From NCBI GenBank assembly GCA_009746045.1, contig RPFO01000034.1:4371949-4435948 (forward strand): a DNA stretch of 64,000 bases. The letters run 5' to 3'. Position 1 is the first letter of the stretch; each line of letters opens with the position of its first letter. Positions 10,295 through 21,084 of this stretch are shown here, piece after piece. Both the position numbers and the translations under genes were made by a program. The notes beneath the pieces were generated by a model. That model made no database searches, was not told the DNA's origin, and was given only the letters and a program-made list of their open reading frames with translations. This DNA is from Mesostigma viride. Lineage: Eukaryota; Streptophyta; Mesostigmatophyceae; Mesostigmatales; Mesostigmataceae.

Positions 10295-12744
10295 CAAATT
10301 ACAACGATGTTCCGGTTCCATCAAGGCGGTTTACTGCCTGGGCTTCATCGTCGAGTTTAATCCTGCGCTGGACTGCTGCGGATACTCGCGGAATCGAGAC
10401 TAGCGGATAGAAGGGCGTAGCAGCTGATTATCGGTTTATGATGCGTTCCGGGAATGGTTGAGTTCCCAACGACGGCCGAGGCTAAGTTTATCTTGGAGGT
10501 TGTTGGTGGGCGTTTGTACGCCAGGACTAGCTGGATTGGCTGCGTGAAGGTTTCCTGAGCTATCCAGATTGCGGGCACGTTATTGGCGACGAATGAGTTT
10601 CGTTGCTGGCCTGCTACGTGTTGACGAGCGCTCCTGGCTGTTTCGCATTTCCTGATGACAAGATGTTGCGGAATCGGCTTTTAGTGATCCTTGTGGGTTG
10701 CTGGGTTTAAATGGATCGAGTTATCCAGATTTATCAAGAGTCAACTGCGCATGCGCGCGGTTCGGCATGGATCGAGTCGATCAGATCAATATTGGTTGCG
10801 TTCGATTCCGGTTTGCGGCATGGCTATGCTTTGCACCTGAGTGAAGCTACGAGTTTCAAGCGTTCGAGATTTGTCGTCAAGCGAAGGCGTTTCGCTGCCA
10901 TGGGTGGCGGTCAAGCATGTTGCTGCAGTGTTGGCTACGACAAGCTCGGCTGGTGTTGACTGTCGAGTATGCTGGCGGCGAGTTTTCGCGCATGTAGTCG
11001 ACATAGCTGCGAGCTGTGCTGGTCGCGAGCTCGAGGAGCTACGCGAGGCGTCATCTGCAAGGTTGCAGTTTGTGCGGTGTGGAGTTATCCATCGTCAATC
11101 TTTCCAGATTTATATTGCAAAGCTGCAGATTGCTGTCGAGTTCTCTTTATACCGCTTGATGAGCGATTGTGAACGGCGCTGGTGTGGGCGTGTCGGCAGC
11201 TAGAGGGTGAAGTTGTGTCGACTGCGACGAGAGAGCGTCGGCATCTGGGGAGCAGCGAGGAGAAGTTGTTCCTGGTCAATTTTCCGAGTCGCGGGTGACG
11301 GTGTCGACAAGCGGCAAGGTCGGCGGTGTTGTTGTTGTAATTAATAATGGCAGTGCTGCGCGACGTGATGATTGCATTGCTGCGACGCGAGGACGTCGGG
11401 CATCGACTGCGGCGAGAGACGGCAGCAAGAAGAGCGGATGGCCAGGCGAAGTATCGCGGGGCGACTAGAATGTCACAGGCGACCTGGCGAGACGCGAGTA
11501 TGCTGGCGCGAGTCGCAGGCGACTGGGTATGTCGCGAGCGACTGGGTGTGCCGCAGGCGACTGGGTATGTCGCGAGCGACCGGGTATGTCGCAGGCGGCA
11601 GATCTAGAGTATGTAGAGCGATGGCAAATGATGGCTGCAGGTTGCAGTTAATTGCATATTTGCTCTCAGCATTCCACTGCTATATGTGGTATGGCGCTAT
11701 GAGAATCATGGCATTGAGGCCGTGATTGCAGAACTCGTGGAGTTTGCAAGGAATTAATGGATGGTGCGTCCATCATTAGTTGGCGCGCGTGTACGTGACT
11801 GGCAGGCAGCTCCTACAAGGTCAGCATTTCCTGAGTCAGCGACTGGCAGGCAGGGATGGTTTTGTTGGTCGGGGGTAGCCAGATAACGTATAAGGCGAGA
11901 GCTGAAGGGTTCCCATAGCCGGAGGTCTCGCTGAAGACGTGCTGTTTCTGGGTCATGTATGCAGTAGCCGAAGCACAGTTGTGCTGTTCTGCGTGTGAAG
12001 GGGCTTGAGGGCCAAGTAACATGCCGTTTTCTCCACCGCTTGTATGTTGAGTGTGTCCCCGAGCGGGTGTTGAGTACATCATTCCTGTTAAGGGATATGT
12101 GAGGGACAGCCCCAGGCTCGGTCTAGCATGGTGTTGCTATTCCTTGAAGCATGAACACACTGGGGGATCAGATGCTGAATGTGTTTCCAAAATTACTGCA
12201 ATAATTTGACGGTTGTTGGTGACTGGCCTGTTTGCACAGGGTCAGGTTGAGCTCCCATGTGATCTCTGTATTGATGTGTGAGGGTGGGCAACTCACAGCA
12301 TTGTGCAGAATGCCCCTGGTCTAGTGCATGACAGGGAAGGGCACCCTTATTACAGTTGTATAAGGGTGTGGATAAGGGCCTCGCGGTTGGCCGTTACCAC
12401 CATGTGCTGGTGTGTAATTAGTGATCGAGACCCAGGAAGTACCTCTTCTGGATTGAAGTGTGGGAAGGGTCTAACAAGTGTTCGGTTTGATGTTTTGATT
12501 TGTGCCAACAATCTGAAGTCAAGCATTTGCATCTGATTTTTCAAGGTTTAGGCAGCTGGGCTTGGCGTGGTGAGCCAGGTGGAAACCAGTTGGCCATAAA
12601 TGCTTTGAGTGGTTTTGGAAACATCACCTTAGCAATAATATGCCTGTTCTGTGATCAGCCATTCAAGGACAGGTAAGCTGATGGGAGTCAGTTATACCTG
12701 GGTACCTGAGCTTTGCCAGCTGCAGGTGTAATGCAGAGGATCAG
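10295..12744 (+). other. Internal region of inner Family B, no gene
   Basis: It starts CAAATTACAA, the same ten bases that follow the outer 5' LTR, and then diverges from the outer copy. I find no frame with recognisable protein similarity. The segment at 10300-11600 is G+C-rich with many TCGCGA and GTCGCAG motifs. The segment at 11800-12740 has mixed composition and short frames only. Confidence 0.5.
11519..11594 (+). repeat. 19-bp tandem repeat, four units
   Basis: The unit GCGACTGGGTATGTCGCGA is repeated four times in a row with one or two changes per unit (GTGCCGCAG in the second, ACCGGG in the fourth). Confidence 0.75.
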
Positions 12745-13130
12745 TTTGCTACAGCTGTATCGAGGCCCCAGGGTGACCCTGGCCAGGCCCCTGGGTACCT
12801 TCATATACGGTGGTTGGGCAAGCAGACAGGCAGGCTGCACCCCTGGATTGATCGGCCAAACACCAGGCCTGATCGGGTGTGCGCCTATAACTGCGTTGGG
12901 AGGATTCCCAGAGAGATTTTAATGTTGTGGTCTTGGCTAGGCAAAGCACAAGACGGTGCCAAGATGGCTAGCATGCTCATCCAGGTGCTACGTCCTGAGG
13001 CTGCTAACATTAAAGTGGATACCAATGCTCAGGTCTCTGACATGGGATCTTGGTCAGCATACAGGAGAACTGCTGGTCGGTGAGCCAAGTTGCCCCTGGG
13101 TGTCTAGCTTTGTGTTGGGACACACGTGGA
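12745..13130 (+). pseudogene. Remnant of Family B integrase-protease linker and protease
   Basis: CTACAGCTGTATCGAG and the following bases match the outer copy from about 18611. TGGATACCAATGCTCAGGT and the next roughly 100 bases match the protease start at about 18838-18950, including the codons for DTNAQVS. The block is frameshifted and flanked by unrelated DNA, so it cannot encode a working enzyme. Confidence 0.7.
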
Positions 13131-14799
13131 AAGGGCCTCAACATGCCTTAGGGGAAAATTAACAGTTGGTTAATAAACCCTAACTTTCCAGTGTTAATGG
13201 AAAACTGATGATACCCGATATGCACTGGCAGGTTGCCAGAAAATATAACCGTTGGCAGCATTGCTCCTCATCCAAGCAGTGTTCATGGTATATTCTGCAA
13301 TATCACTCCTGTATTTACAGTTTATCCATAATAGTGTTCCCCCATACTATGTACAAGACCTGCAGGGTCTGTTGCAAGGGGGTTCCTAATCCTGGATTCT
13401 CCAATGTGGTACGTTGGAGTGTTGCTGGGTCCAGAGTTCTGTGTCTGCAAGTGAACCTGAGATGCTGTCAGCTTCAGCTGCCCAGTGATACCTGTCGAGC
13501 TTGAAGGTGATGAACCAGAAATCCAGAAATCCAGATTTCCAGAATTCAAGAGTTCCAGAGTTCCAGAGATTCCAGTTTCCAGAGATGCAGACCAGTGTCC
13601 TGAGGGGGCTAATAATATTGTCAAGTGGATCCAGATTTTCCTGTTGAGTTCAGGCTGTCAGAGTGGCAGGAGGTAACTACCTGAGTGTTGCCAGGGGATA
13701 CATACATGGCTGAGTGCCAGATTTATATTTGTCTCCCGTTTTGGCAGTTGCTTACATATATGGTTTCTTGTAGCAACCATGCTGCTTTGGGGAATTATTA
13801 TGTCCTCAAAAAGAAAGAAAATGTTGGAACAGTGCAGCATGTTTAAAGTTGGCTACCAGATGGAGAAGAAACCAGATTATGTTTGAAGGGTTGGCACAAG
13901 CTTCCTGAAGAAAATTTCCAGTCTACAAGGTCCGGGACTATGGAGCCTGCAGAGGATGCTTCAAGAGCAATCTGAAACCTGCTGAATGCTGAAGGCCGAC
14001 TGTGGAGGGTATATACAGATCAGCATCTGCATACGTGAGTTGCTGATGATGGATGTGTGATTCCAGTTGACCCTGTCCCTGGCCTGTGCATGTTCAGATT
14101 GATTGCTGTATGACAATCAGCATATGGAAGTTGTGATGGTTCCCAGGTGTGTTGCTGTAAAACCATAGGATTTGGTTTCCTCCTAGTTTGGAGTTGGCTG
14201 GCCTGGAAGTTATGATTGATCCCAGATGTGATGCTGTGAAACCATATAGTTTGGTTGTCTCCTCATTATGGAGTTGGCTGGTCTTGGGATGATTTACTCT
14301 GTCCACGACTGTTTTGCTGTAAAACCATGGATTTGGTTTCTCCCAGGGTGATATGGGAGTTGGCTGGTCTGAGGACATGTTTCAGGGACTGAAAAACCTT
14401 ACTGATGTTTGACCTGGGTGTTACACTGTCAGATGTGATATGGATCTGTGCACGAGGTAGCCCAAGGTTGGCTCCACGGTGTGGTGCCTTATTCAGCCTG
14501 GGTGGGGTTTTCTTCTCAGTGCCTCTATCATCTGATGCTTATGTGTACCCTGCAATGATGGTTGCTTCATGGTTATCAGTATGGTTGTTCCTGAATGAGT
14601 TTCAGCCTGACATGTACAGTTTGTATGTGAGGGTTGATCTGTGCTCTGGATAAGGGCATATGTGGCAGGCTGAAGGACCTACGAGAGGGGATCTGGACAA
14701 TCTAGCCTAAGAATAACATTACGTTGTTTGCTGGATTTGCTTCAGATATGTATCCCTTGGTCCTTGCCACTAGAGATGTTAGTGCTTATCACGACATGT
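13131..14799 (+). other. Decayed interior of inner Family B with local repeats
   Basis: No gene is recognisable. A CCAGA-rich stretch at 13508-13590 is a short-period repeat. Three units of about 80-90 bp at 14137-14375 share GCTGTxAAACCATA...GGAGTTGGCTGG. The rest I cannot assign. Confidence 0.4.
14137..14375 (+). repeat. Tandem repeat of about 85 bp, three units
   Basis: Each unit contains TTGCTGTAAAACCATA or a close variant, TTTGGTT, TCTCC and GGAGTTGGCTGG. The units start near 14137, 14215 and 14300. Confidence 0.6.
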
Positions 14800-15478
14800 C
14801 CCAAGTTGAGAGGCATGTGGGCGTGGTTTGTTAGCTGCCACCTGTGGGCCCTATCATTGATGATGCACAGCAGAATGCCTGATGAGGTGCTAAGGATGAG
14901 AAGCCTCGATCGTCATAGCCCAGTTGGTGGAGAGTACCCCTGATCTGATTTTGTCTGGGATTGACTTTGCCCAGCCTAACACCTTGGAGATCTTTGTTGA
15001 CAGTTCCATGGATGCTCGCCAGGTCACTAAGGTCAGGGGGAGATCTGCTGCTCTGTTTGCTTTCTATCAGAGCAGGGCAAGTTTGTTCAGCTGGTACAGC
15101 AGACTGCAGAAGAGGGTCTGTATCAGTTCAGATGTGGCAGAATGCAGGGCCATATGTGAGGGGATCCAGTCCAGCTTGTACATAAAGGAGTTAATGCTGG
15201 AGCTGGCTTCAGTTACCCCTTGGTCCTTGCAGATGGAGACGTTGTTGCTAACAGACAGCACGGGTATGGTCCAGTTTGTTCACAAGCAGCTGGCCAGAAG
15301 CCGGGATCTGGGTTATTTGTTGCTAAAGGAGTTGGCCAGTTTGGTTGACTTGAAGCATATCCCTGGCGAGGAGAACCCTGCTGATGCATTGACCAAGCTG
15401 CCACACAAGGCCCCAGCCCAGTACAATGTACTGAGGAAGCTCATGAATGCTGACTGTCAAGTCGGTCTATCTGTCTAA
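14800..15478 (+). pseudogene. RNase H of inner Family B
   Basis: It begins in the RT-RNase H connector (RGMWAWFVS), shifts frame near 14920, then runs open to the stop at 15476-15478. The RNase H has EIFVDSSMDARQ, SSDVAECRA, LLLTDSTGM and EENPADALTK, so the acidic residues are present. It differs from the outer copy's domain (20283-20837) by only a few residues, far less than the rest of the interior. That suggests recent ancestry or conversion of the 3' end. Confidence 0.75.
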
Positions 15479-16285
15479 AAGCTGAGAGCTGGGTGCTTAA
15501 GTCTCTGGATATCAGGCTGGGAGCTTGATTGTACATAATCCTGAGCACACCTTGAGGGGTGAGACATGTCTCTGGTGTGGGAATGTCTGACATTGTCTCT
15601 GATGGAGAGATGTCTATCTGGGGTTTTCATCTCAGTCTGAGGTTTCCCCAGATCTGTGGTTTGTGGGCGGGGTTCGATTCCCTGGTGCCGTCTTAAGGCG
15701 GAGTTTCACGGACTGGCTGACCCATCCACCATGCTGGTGAGGTGGCGACAGGTCCCCTGATTTTCCACGGTTGGAATGAGTATAGGAGCTTGTGTTTTGC
15801 ATGTGCTTCGCGTAGATGTTGTGTCTGGTTCGATAAGGGGCAGCAGACCGGCGCCGACTCCCGTCTGGGGGTCAGCAATGTTTTCTGATGAGCTGTTGTG
15901 GGTGATCTGTGGGGTTTCGCCTAAGGTCCTGAAGGTTGTACATACTTCTCAAGTTCTTCACTGAACACCTATGGGCTGCCACAGTTGGCCAACCTCTTGT
16001 ACATGGGTAACACAACGAGCCTCCCGGGAAGGGATAGGGACTCATTGTAATTTGTTTGTGCTCCTGAACCAGTATGGGTGCTATGTACATATAATAAGGA
16101 ATCCAAGCTGACTGTCATGCCCAGTGGGTTGTGACTTGTAGTCGGGGAGGATGTCCAGGAATCCAAGCTGACTGTCATGCCCAGTGGGTTGTGACTTGTA
16201 GTCGGGGAGGATGTCCAGTACCCATTGTGTGTGTTTGTATGTAGACTTGTGTGAGCTGCTACAGCTCAAGAAAAGAAAGGATTGG
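15479..16285 (+). other. 3' UTR and polypurine tract of inner Family B
   Basis: It is nearly identical to the pieces of the outer 3' UTR (20838-21084, 23207-23266 and 25335-25779), which is how the later insertions there were located. The tract GAAAAGAAAGGATTGG at 16270-16285 abuts the 3' LTR and is the likely plus-strand primer site. Confidence 0.7.
16098..16217 (+). repeat. 60-bp exact tandem duplication in the 3' UTR
   Basis: A 60-bp unit beginning AGGAATCCAAGCTGACTGTC and ending GGGGAGGATGTCC is present twice in a row. The outer copy has a single unit at about 25650-25710. Confidence 0.85.
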
Positions 16286-16985
16286 AGTTAACGCCAAGCG
16301 CATTGGCGTGTTCCTGATTCGGCATATCTCTACGATTCCAGCGGCACCGGAACGAGTTCATTCCGACAAGTATCAAGAAAGTTATGGTGTTCCGACTTCC
16401 CGGTCGCGCGCGAGCGCGAGCCGGCTATTCTTCTAAGTCGTGCGTGAATATGTGCCGACGGCATATGGGGTCGACAGTAATTCCTGGGCTGACAGGAATT
16501 AGGTGCTGAACCTACGACGGTATTGGATTAATACGTCGTACGCAGGAAATAGGAACCTTAACCTGTGGTCTGTTGGTACCGCAGGCTTAGTCCTGGACTA
16601 TTGGGTGCAGACGCAATAATCACTGTGGACTGTACTCTGTGGTCACTGTGCCTGTATGGCAGACCTACTGTATAGGATCTGGACGCTGTACAGGTTGTTA
16701 ATACTGTACCGGGGGTGTTAATACTGAGCAGGCCTACGAGGCTGCTCAGGCCTAGCAAAGCACAGTGCACAAGTATATAAAGAATAGGCCAGTGCCAACT
16801 GATTAGATCTCTTGCGAGCCCGTCTCACGTGTGTTGCCTTGACTTGGCAAACTCGTGTCTAAGCACTCACGTGCACGAGTGCTGTAAGCCTATATATTTT
16901 AACCAAGCTCCATTCCAACCATTCTCATGATGAATCTATCCGCGCGCATTGGAATCTATCTATCCCTACACATTGCGCTTTAACT
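16286..16985 (+). repeat. 3' LTR of inner Family B
   Basis: A 700-bp uninterrupted LTR, AGTTAACG...GCTTTAACT, with TATATAAA at 16774-16781. It is followed by the TSD GACAC (16986-16990) and then the rest of the outer gag. Confidence 0.9.
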
Positions 16986-17240
16986 GACACCGCCGAAGTC
17001 GGGGCATCCCAGTTTGACTTCAAGAGGGTGGGTGGTCCTCCCAAGGCTGGGCCCAGCAGTGGGACCTCACGGGACATCAGTCAGGTGGAATGTTATTTCT
17101 GCCAAGGGAAGGGTCACTTCAGGAATGAGTGTCCCTCGTACCTGAGGCAGGAAGGTCAGAGCAAGCCAGCTCAGGGTGGCAGCAAGGAGAAGGCTGGTCC
17201 ATCCCAGGACAAGGGCAAGGGCAAGGCTGCTGATCATTGA
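16986..17240 (+). pseudogene. Family B gag, C-terminus with CCHC zinc knuckle and UGA stop
   Basis: This continues the outer gag after the inner insertion: DTAEVGASQFDFKRVGG..., then the knuckle CYFCQGKGHFRNEC (C-x2-C-x4-H-x4-C), then a Lys/Gly-rich tail ending KAADH-stop. The stop is TGA at 17238-17240 and the next base is C. The pol frame continues in the same frame immediately after it, so pol expression could come from stop readthrough. Confidence 0.8.
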
Positions 17241-19665
17241 CTTGAGCCTGCACACATCCCTGAACCCTGGAGGGTGCCCCCAGGGGTGTGTAATGTAGCT
17301 GCTAGTGACGGCAGTGAGGGGCAGCCCCATGCTCTAGTGACAGAGCCTATTGGACACGATGGGGCAAGCTTGGTTACCACAGAGAGTATGCCAGCTGTAG
17401 CTGCAGTGGTTACTCGCCAACGTGCCCGCCATGGCGGTGCTGAGCCTGAGGTAGGACCTGGTGATGTGGACCCAGGTGGATCTCAGAAGCATTCTGACCG
17501 TGCAGGACTGGCACAGGATGGTCAGGATGAGGATAGGGCTGGAGACAGTCTGACAGGCACGACCCTGGTGCCTCCTGTACATAAGGGATCTGTACATACC
17601 TTGAGTGCTAATAATGACAATAAAAGATTTTCTCTCTTGTATGACATTGCCTCAAGGTTGCATACCATGTTTGGCCATGCAGCTCAGTCTTTGCAAGTTG
17701 CTAGACGGCTGGGAGGAAGTGAGTTGTACTCCATCTGCCAACAGGTTGCTCAAGCTTGCAAGTGCAGGCTAGTTGCTAGAAAGCCCAAGCAGTCTCATAT
17801 GCCAGGACTCCTATTTTGCAGCCAGGCCATGTGCAGGTAGATATTCAGAGAATCAGGGGTTTGAAGCTGCTGGTGGCAGTGGACAGATATACCAAGTACA
17901 AGACCCTAGAGATCCTGCCTGACATGGAGAAGCCTACATTAATTGCTGCTCTGAAGTTGACAAGGAGCAGGTACCCTGGGTTGTGGAGTTGCTGCAGTGT
18001 GACATTCAGTTTGAGTGCTGTGAGAACCTGCCAGAGTTTCCAGAGTTGCTGATTACACCCAGGGAGAGCCACGGCCAGCAAGGGGTGGTGGAGAGAGCCA
18101 TCCAAGAGATCAAGACTGTGCTGCTGGTGGAGAGGATTCCAAGGACGTCATCTGCCATTGTGACATCTGCATGGCTACGTTCTGTGGAGGATAGGCTGAA
18201 CCTCAGGACTCCCATGTTCTTTGGTGACATTGCCATCAATCCTCTTATGCTGCACACCAGGATGCTGCCAGCTGATGCTGAGCAGGCATGGAAGGAGAAG
18301 CTAGAGGCCAAGTTCCTCAAGCTGAGGCAGAAAGACAAGGGCTGGAGTGTCCTAGAACCTAACGTTGGACAACAGGTTGTTGTGTGGAAGGAGCCAAGCT
18401 TTCCAGGGAAACGTGGCAGCTGGCATGATGGGGTGGTGACCCGAGTAGAAGCCGCTGGCCATAAGTGCTGGGTGGCCATTGATGGCTCCCAAGCAGTGCA
18501 CCGTCTGTCCTGGTCAAAGATCCGTCCCCGGGGAGGTAATCAAGGAGACCTCTTCCAGGTGCCCGTTGGTGTACAAGGCGGGGGTGACGTGGAACTTCCT
18601 GATCAGGGTGCTACAGCTGTATCGAGCCCTCAGGGTGACCCTGGCCCGGCCCCTGGGGTACCTTCACATACGGTGGTTGGGCAAGCAGGCGGACAGGCTG
18701 CACCTCCGGAACGGCCCGACACCAGGCCTAGGGGTGTGCGTCTATCAGATATTGTACAGGCTTTGCAAAGAGCCAAGAAGGAGCCTAAGGTGTCCAAGCT
18801 TGTCCAGTTGGATGAACCTGAGGTAGCTGCCATGGAGATAGATACCAATGCACAGGTTTCTGTCATGGGACCTCAGCATACAGGAGAACTGCTGGTCGGA
18901 GAACCAAGTTGCCCCTGGGTGTCTGATTTCAGTGGTAGGACGCATCTAAGGGTGTTGGGAGAGGTTACTGCCCCTGTCATGGGTGTGGATGTGACCTTCC
19001 TTGTCCTAGAGGACTATGATGGCCCTGTGATTTTGGGTCAGAATTTTCTGGGCAATCCTGGGATTTCTATCAGAGCTACAGCTCTGAGAAGAGATGGCTG
19101 GGGGATGATTCCCCTAGAAAATTTCAGGACAACATTTCCAGTCAGGTGCAGGGCCAAGCCGGTCAAGGGTGTAAAATGGGATGAAGGGGAGGTGCCCCCA
19201 GCAGCCAGGTTGGTGATTCCAGCTGTGTTGCACCCCAGCAGTATTGGCATAACTCACAGGAGCCTTGCTGCACACTCTCCTTTGACATATGACCAGCTAG
19301 TCCAAGAGATGAGCTCGCCTACTTTGTTTGAGGCTTGGAAGCTCGCCTTCTCCAAGGCATTGGAGGAGTGGTTGCAGTTTGAGTGTGCTGCACCAACAGA
19401 CAGACGTCCCCCAGCATCAAGGAAGCTTGCTTTGAGATTTGTGCTGAAGAGGAAGGTTGTGGATGAGGTATCAGTGCCCCATGTCAGGCCTGTCCTGAAT
19501 GAGTATCACGGCACGGGGAGTCTACCAGGAGAGGAGCTGTACACGCCAGGGATGCTCACACGACACATGGAGAATTTTGCTATGTCTCTACGTGGGGTTG
19601 CTGAACAGGGGAGCAGCTATGTCATCAGTGCTGCTGGACTTCAAGAGGGCATTTTTAAAATCTGA
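17241..19665 (+). pseudogene. Family B pol: integrase, protease and RT start, frameshifted
   Basis: The frame is open in phase with gag from 17241 to 17840 (ASRLHTMFGHAAQSLQVARR and CQQVAQACKCR form an HHCC-like module). It shifts at about 17820 to VDIQRIRGLKLLVAVDRYTKYKT and again to the long frame 17983-19665. There the integrase Glu is in HGQQGVVERAIQEI, followed by an SH3-like tail (VVVWKEPSFPGKRG). A Pro/Gly linker leads to the protease with IDTNAQVSVMG (Asp at about 18841) and VILGQNFLGNPG. The frame then enters the RT (EEWLQFECA...LALRFVLKRKVV...HVRPVLNEY). The order integrase-protease-RT is within one uninterrupted frame. The frameshifts make this copy inactive. Confidence 0.8.
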
Positions 19666-20170
19666 TCCAGAAGTAGCCAGGAGGGTGTGGAAGCAGGATG
19701 AGCCTTACTGTGTTGAGGTCCCTGCCATCTGGAAGCTGGAGCTGCATCAACAATTCCTGGTTATTCTGAAGGGCCTGGAAGGACTCAGGTCGAGCCCAAT
19801 CATCTGGAGACTCACGCTGCAGGAAGCTCTGATCAGTGAGTGTGGCTTGAGAGTGTCTTCAGTTGATCCCTGTTTGCTGCTGGCCCAATGGGAGGGTCTG
19901 CCAGTGTATGCTAGTTTGCATGGAGATGATCTGCATTTGCTAGCCCCCACGACCTGGCTGAAGAAGTTTATTCCTGTCATCAGTGGCAAGTTTTCACTGG
20001 GCAAGGAGCTGTGGCAGGAACCCAACAAGCCTGTAGTGTTCTGTGGAATGCAGGCTACCCTGTTCAGGAGGGATGGGGAGTGGAGTATCAGGCTTCAGGC
20101 TGGAGGAGATTATAAACAGACCATTGTGAAGGCCTTGCCAGAGAAGATCACCCAGGCTGCAGGACCTTGA
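19600..20170 (+). pseudogene. Family B reverse transcriptase core, frameshifted continuation
   Basis: In a new frame the RT continues with VLLDFKRAFLKSDPEVARRVW (motif A), LKGLEGLRSSPIIWR (the copia LYGLKQAPRAW region) and YASLHGDDLHLL (motif C). HGDD replaces YVDD. VVFCGMQATLF corresponds to the FLG motif. The frame ends at 20170 and RNase H starts in another frame at 20172, so at least one more indel lies there. Confidence 0.75.
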
Positions 20171-20171
20171 G

Positions 20172-20837
20172 TTGAGAGGCATTTGGGCCTGGTTTGCCAG
20201 CATCTGTGGTCCGTCTTTGATGGTCCATAGCAGAATGCCTGATGAGGTGCTTGAGGATGAGAAGCCTCGAGTCATAGCCCGATTGGTGGAGAGTACCCCT
20301 GATCTGATTTTGTCTGGGATTGACTTTGCCCAGCCTATCACCTTGGAGATCTTTGTTGACAGTTCCATGGATGCTCGCCAGGTTACCAAGGTCAGGGGGA
20401 GATCTGCTGCTCTGTTTGCTTTTTATCAGAGCAGGGCAAGTTTGTTCAGCTGGTACAGCAGACTGCAGAAGAGGGTCTGTATCAGTTCAGATGTGGCAGA
20501 ATGCAGGGCCATATGCGAGGGGATCCAGTCCAGCTTGTACATAAAGGAGTTAATGCTGGAGTTGGCTTCAGTTACCCCTTGGTCCTTGCAGATGGAGACG
20601 TTGTTGCTAACAGACAGCATGGGTATGGTCCAGTTTGTTCACAAGCAGCTGGCCAGAAGCCGGGACCTGGATTATTTGTTGCTGAAGGAGTTGGCCAGTT
20701 TGGTTGACTTGAAGCATATCCCTGGCGAGGAGAACCCTGCTGATGCATTGACAAAGCTGCCACACAAGGCCCCAGCCCAGTACAATGTACTGAGGAAGCT
20801 CATGAATGCTGACTGTCAAGTCGGTCTATCTGTCTAA
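20172..20837 (+). CDS. RNase H of outer Family B
   Basis: The open frame covers the connector (RGIWAWFASICGPSLMVHSR) and a full RNase H: IFVDSSMDARQ, SSDVAECRA, LLLTDSMGM and EENPADALTKLPHK. This supplies the D-E-D-D set of copia-like RNase H, with a short C-terminal tail. It is intact in itself but detached by a frameshift from the RT. Its nearest relative is the inner copy at 14924-15478. Confidence 0.8.
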   Translation: MRGIWAWFASICGPSLMVHSRMPDEVLEDEKPRVIARLVESTPDLILSGIDFAQPITLEIFVDSSMDARQVTKVRGRSAALFAFYQSRASLFSWYSRLQKRVCISSDVAECRAICEGIQSSLYIKELMLELASVTPWSLQMETLLLTDSMGMVQFVHKQLARSRDLDYLLLKELASLVDLKHIPGEENPADALTKLPHKAPAQYNVLRKLMNADCQVGLSV

Positions 20838-21084
20838 AAGCTGAGAGCTGGGTGCTTAAGTCTCTGGATATCAGGCTGGGAGCTTGATTGTACATAATCC
20901 TGAGCACACCTTGAGGGGTGAGACATGTCTCTGGTGTGGGAATGTCTGACATTGTCTCTGATGGAGAGATGTCTATCTGGGGTTTTCATCTCAGTCTGAG
21001 GTTTCCCCAGATCTGTGGTTTGTGGGCGGGGTTCGATTCCCTGGTGCCGTCTTAAGGCGGAGTTTCACGGACTGGCTGACCCAT
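20838..21084 (+). other. 3' UTR of outer Family B, first piece
   Basis: It matches 15479-15725 of the inner copy almost base for base, up to GGCTGACCCAT, where the next insertion begins. Confidence 0.75.

Larger units (their letters stand above)
7315..16985 (+). mobile_element. Family B LTR retrotransposon, inner copy, mostly non-coding
   Basis: The LTRs are 699 bp (7315-10294 after removing the TTAA transposon) and 700 bp (16286-16985). They share variants not seen in the outer pair (for example CATTGGCGTGTTCCTG) and are flanked by GACAC at 7310-7314 and 16986-16990. The interior keeps a close RNase H and 3' UTR but has lost an intact gag, integrase and RT. Only a protease-region remnant at 12745-13130 is recognisable. 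It is probably a non-autonomous derivative mobilised by full-length relatives. Confidence 0.88.
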
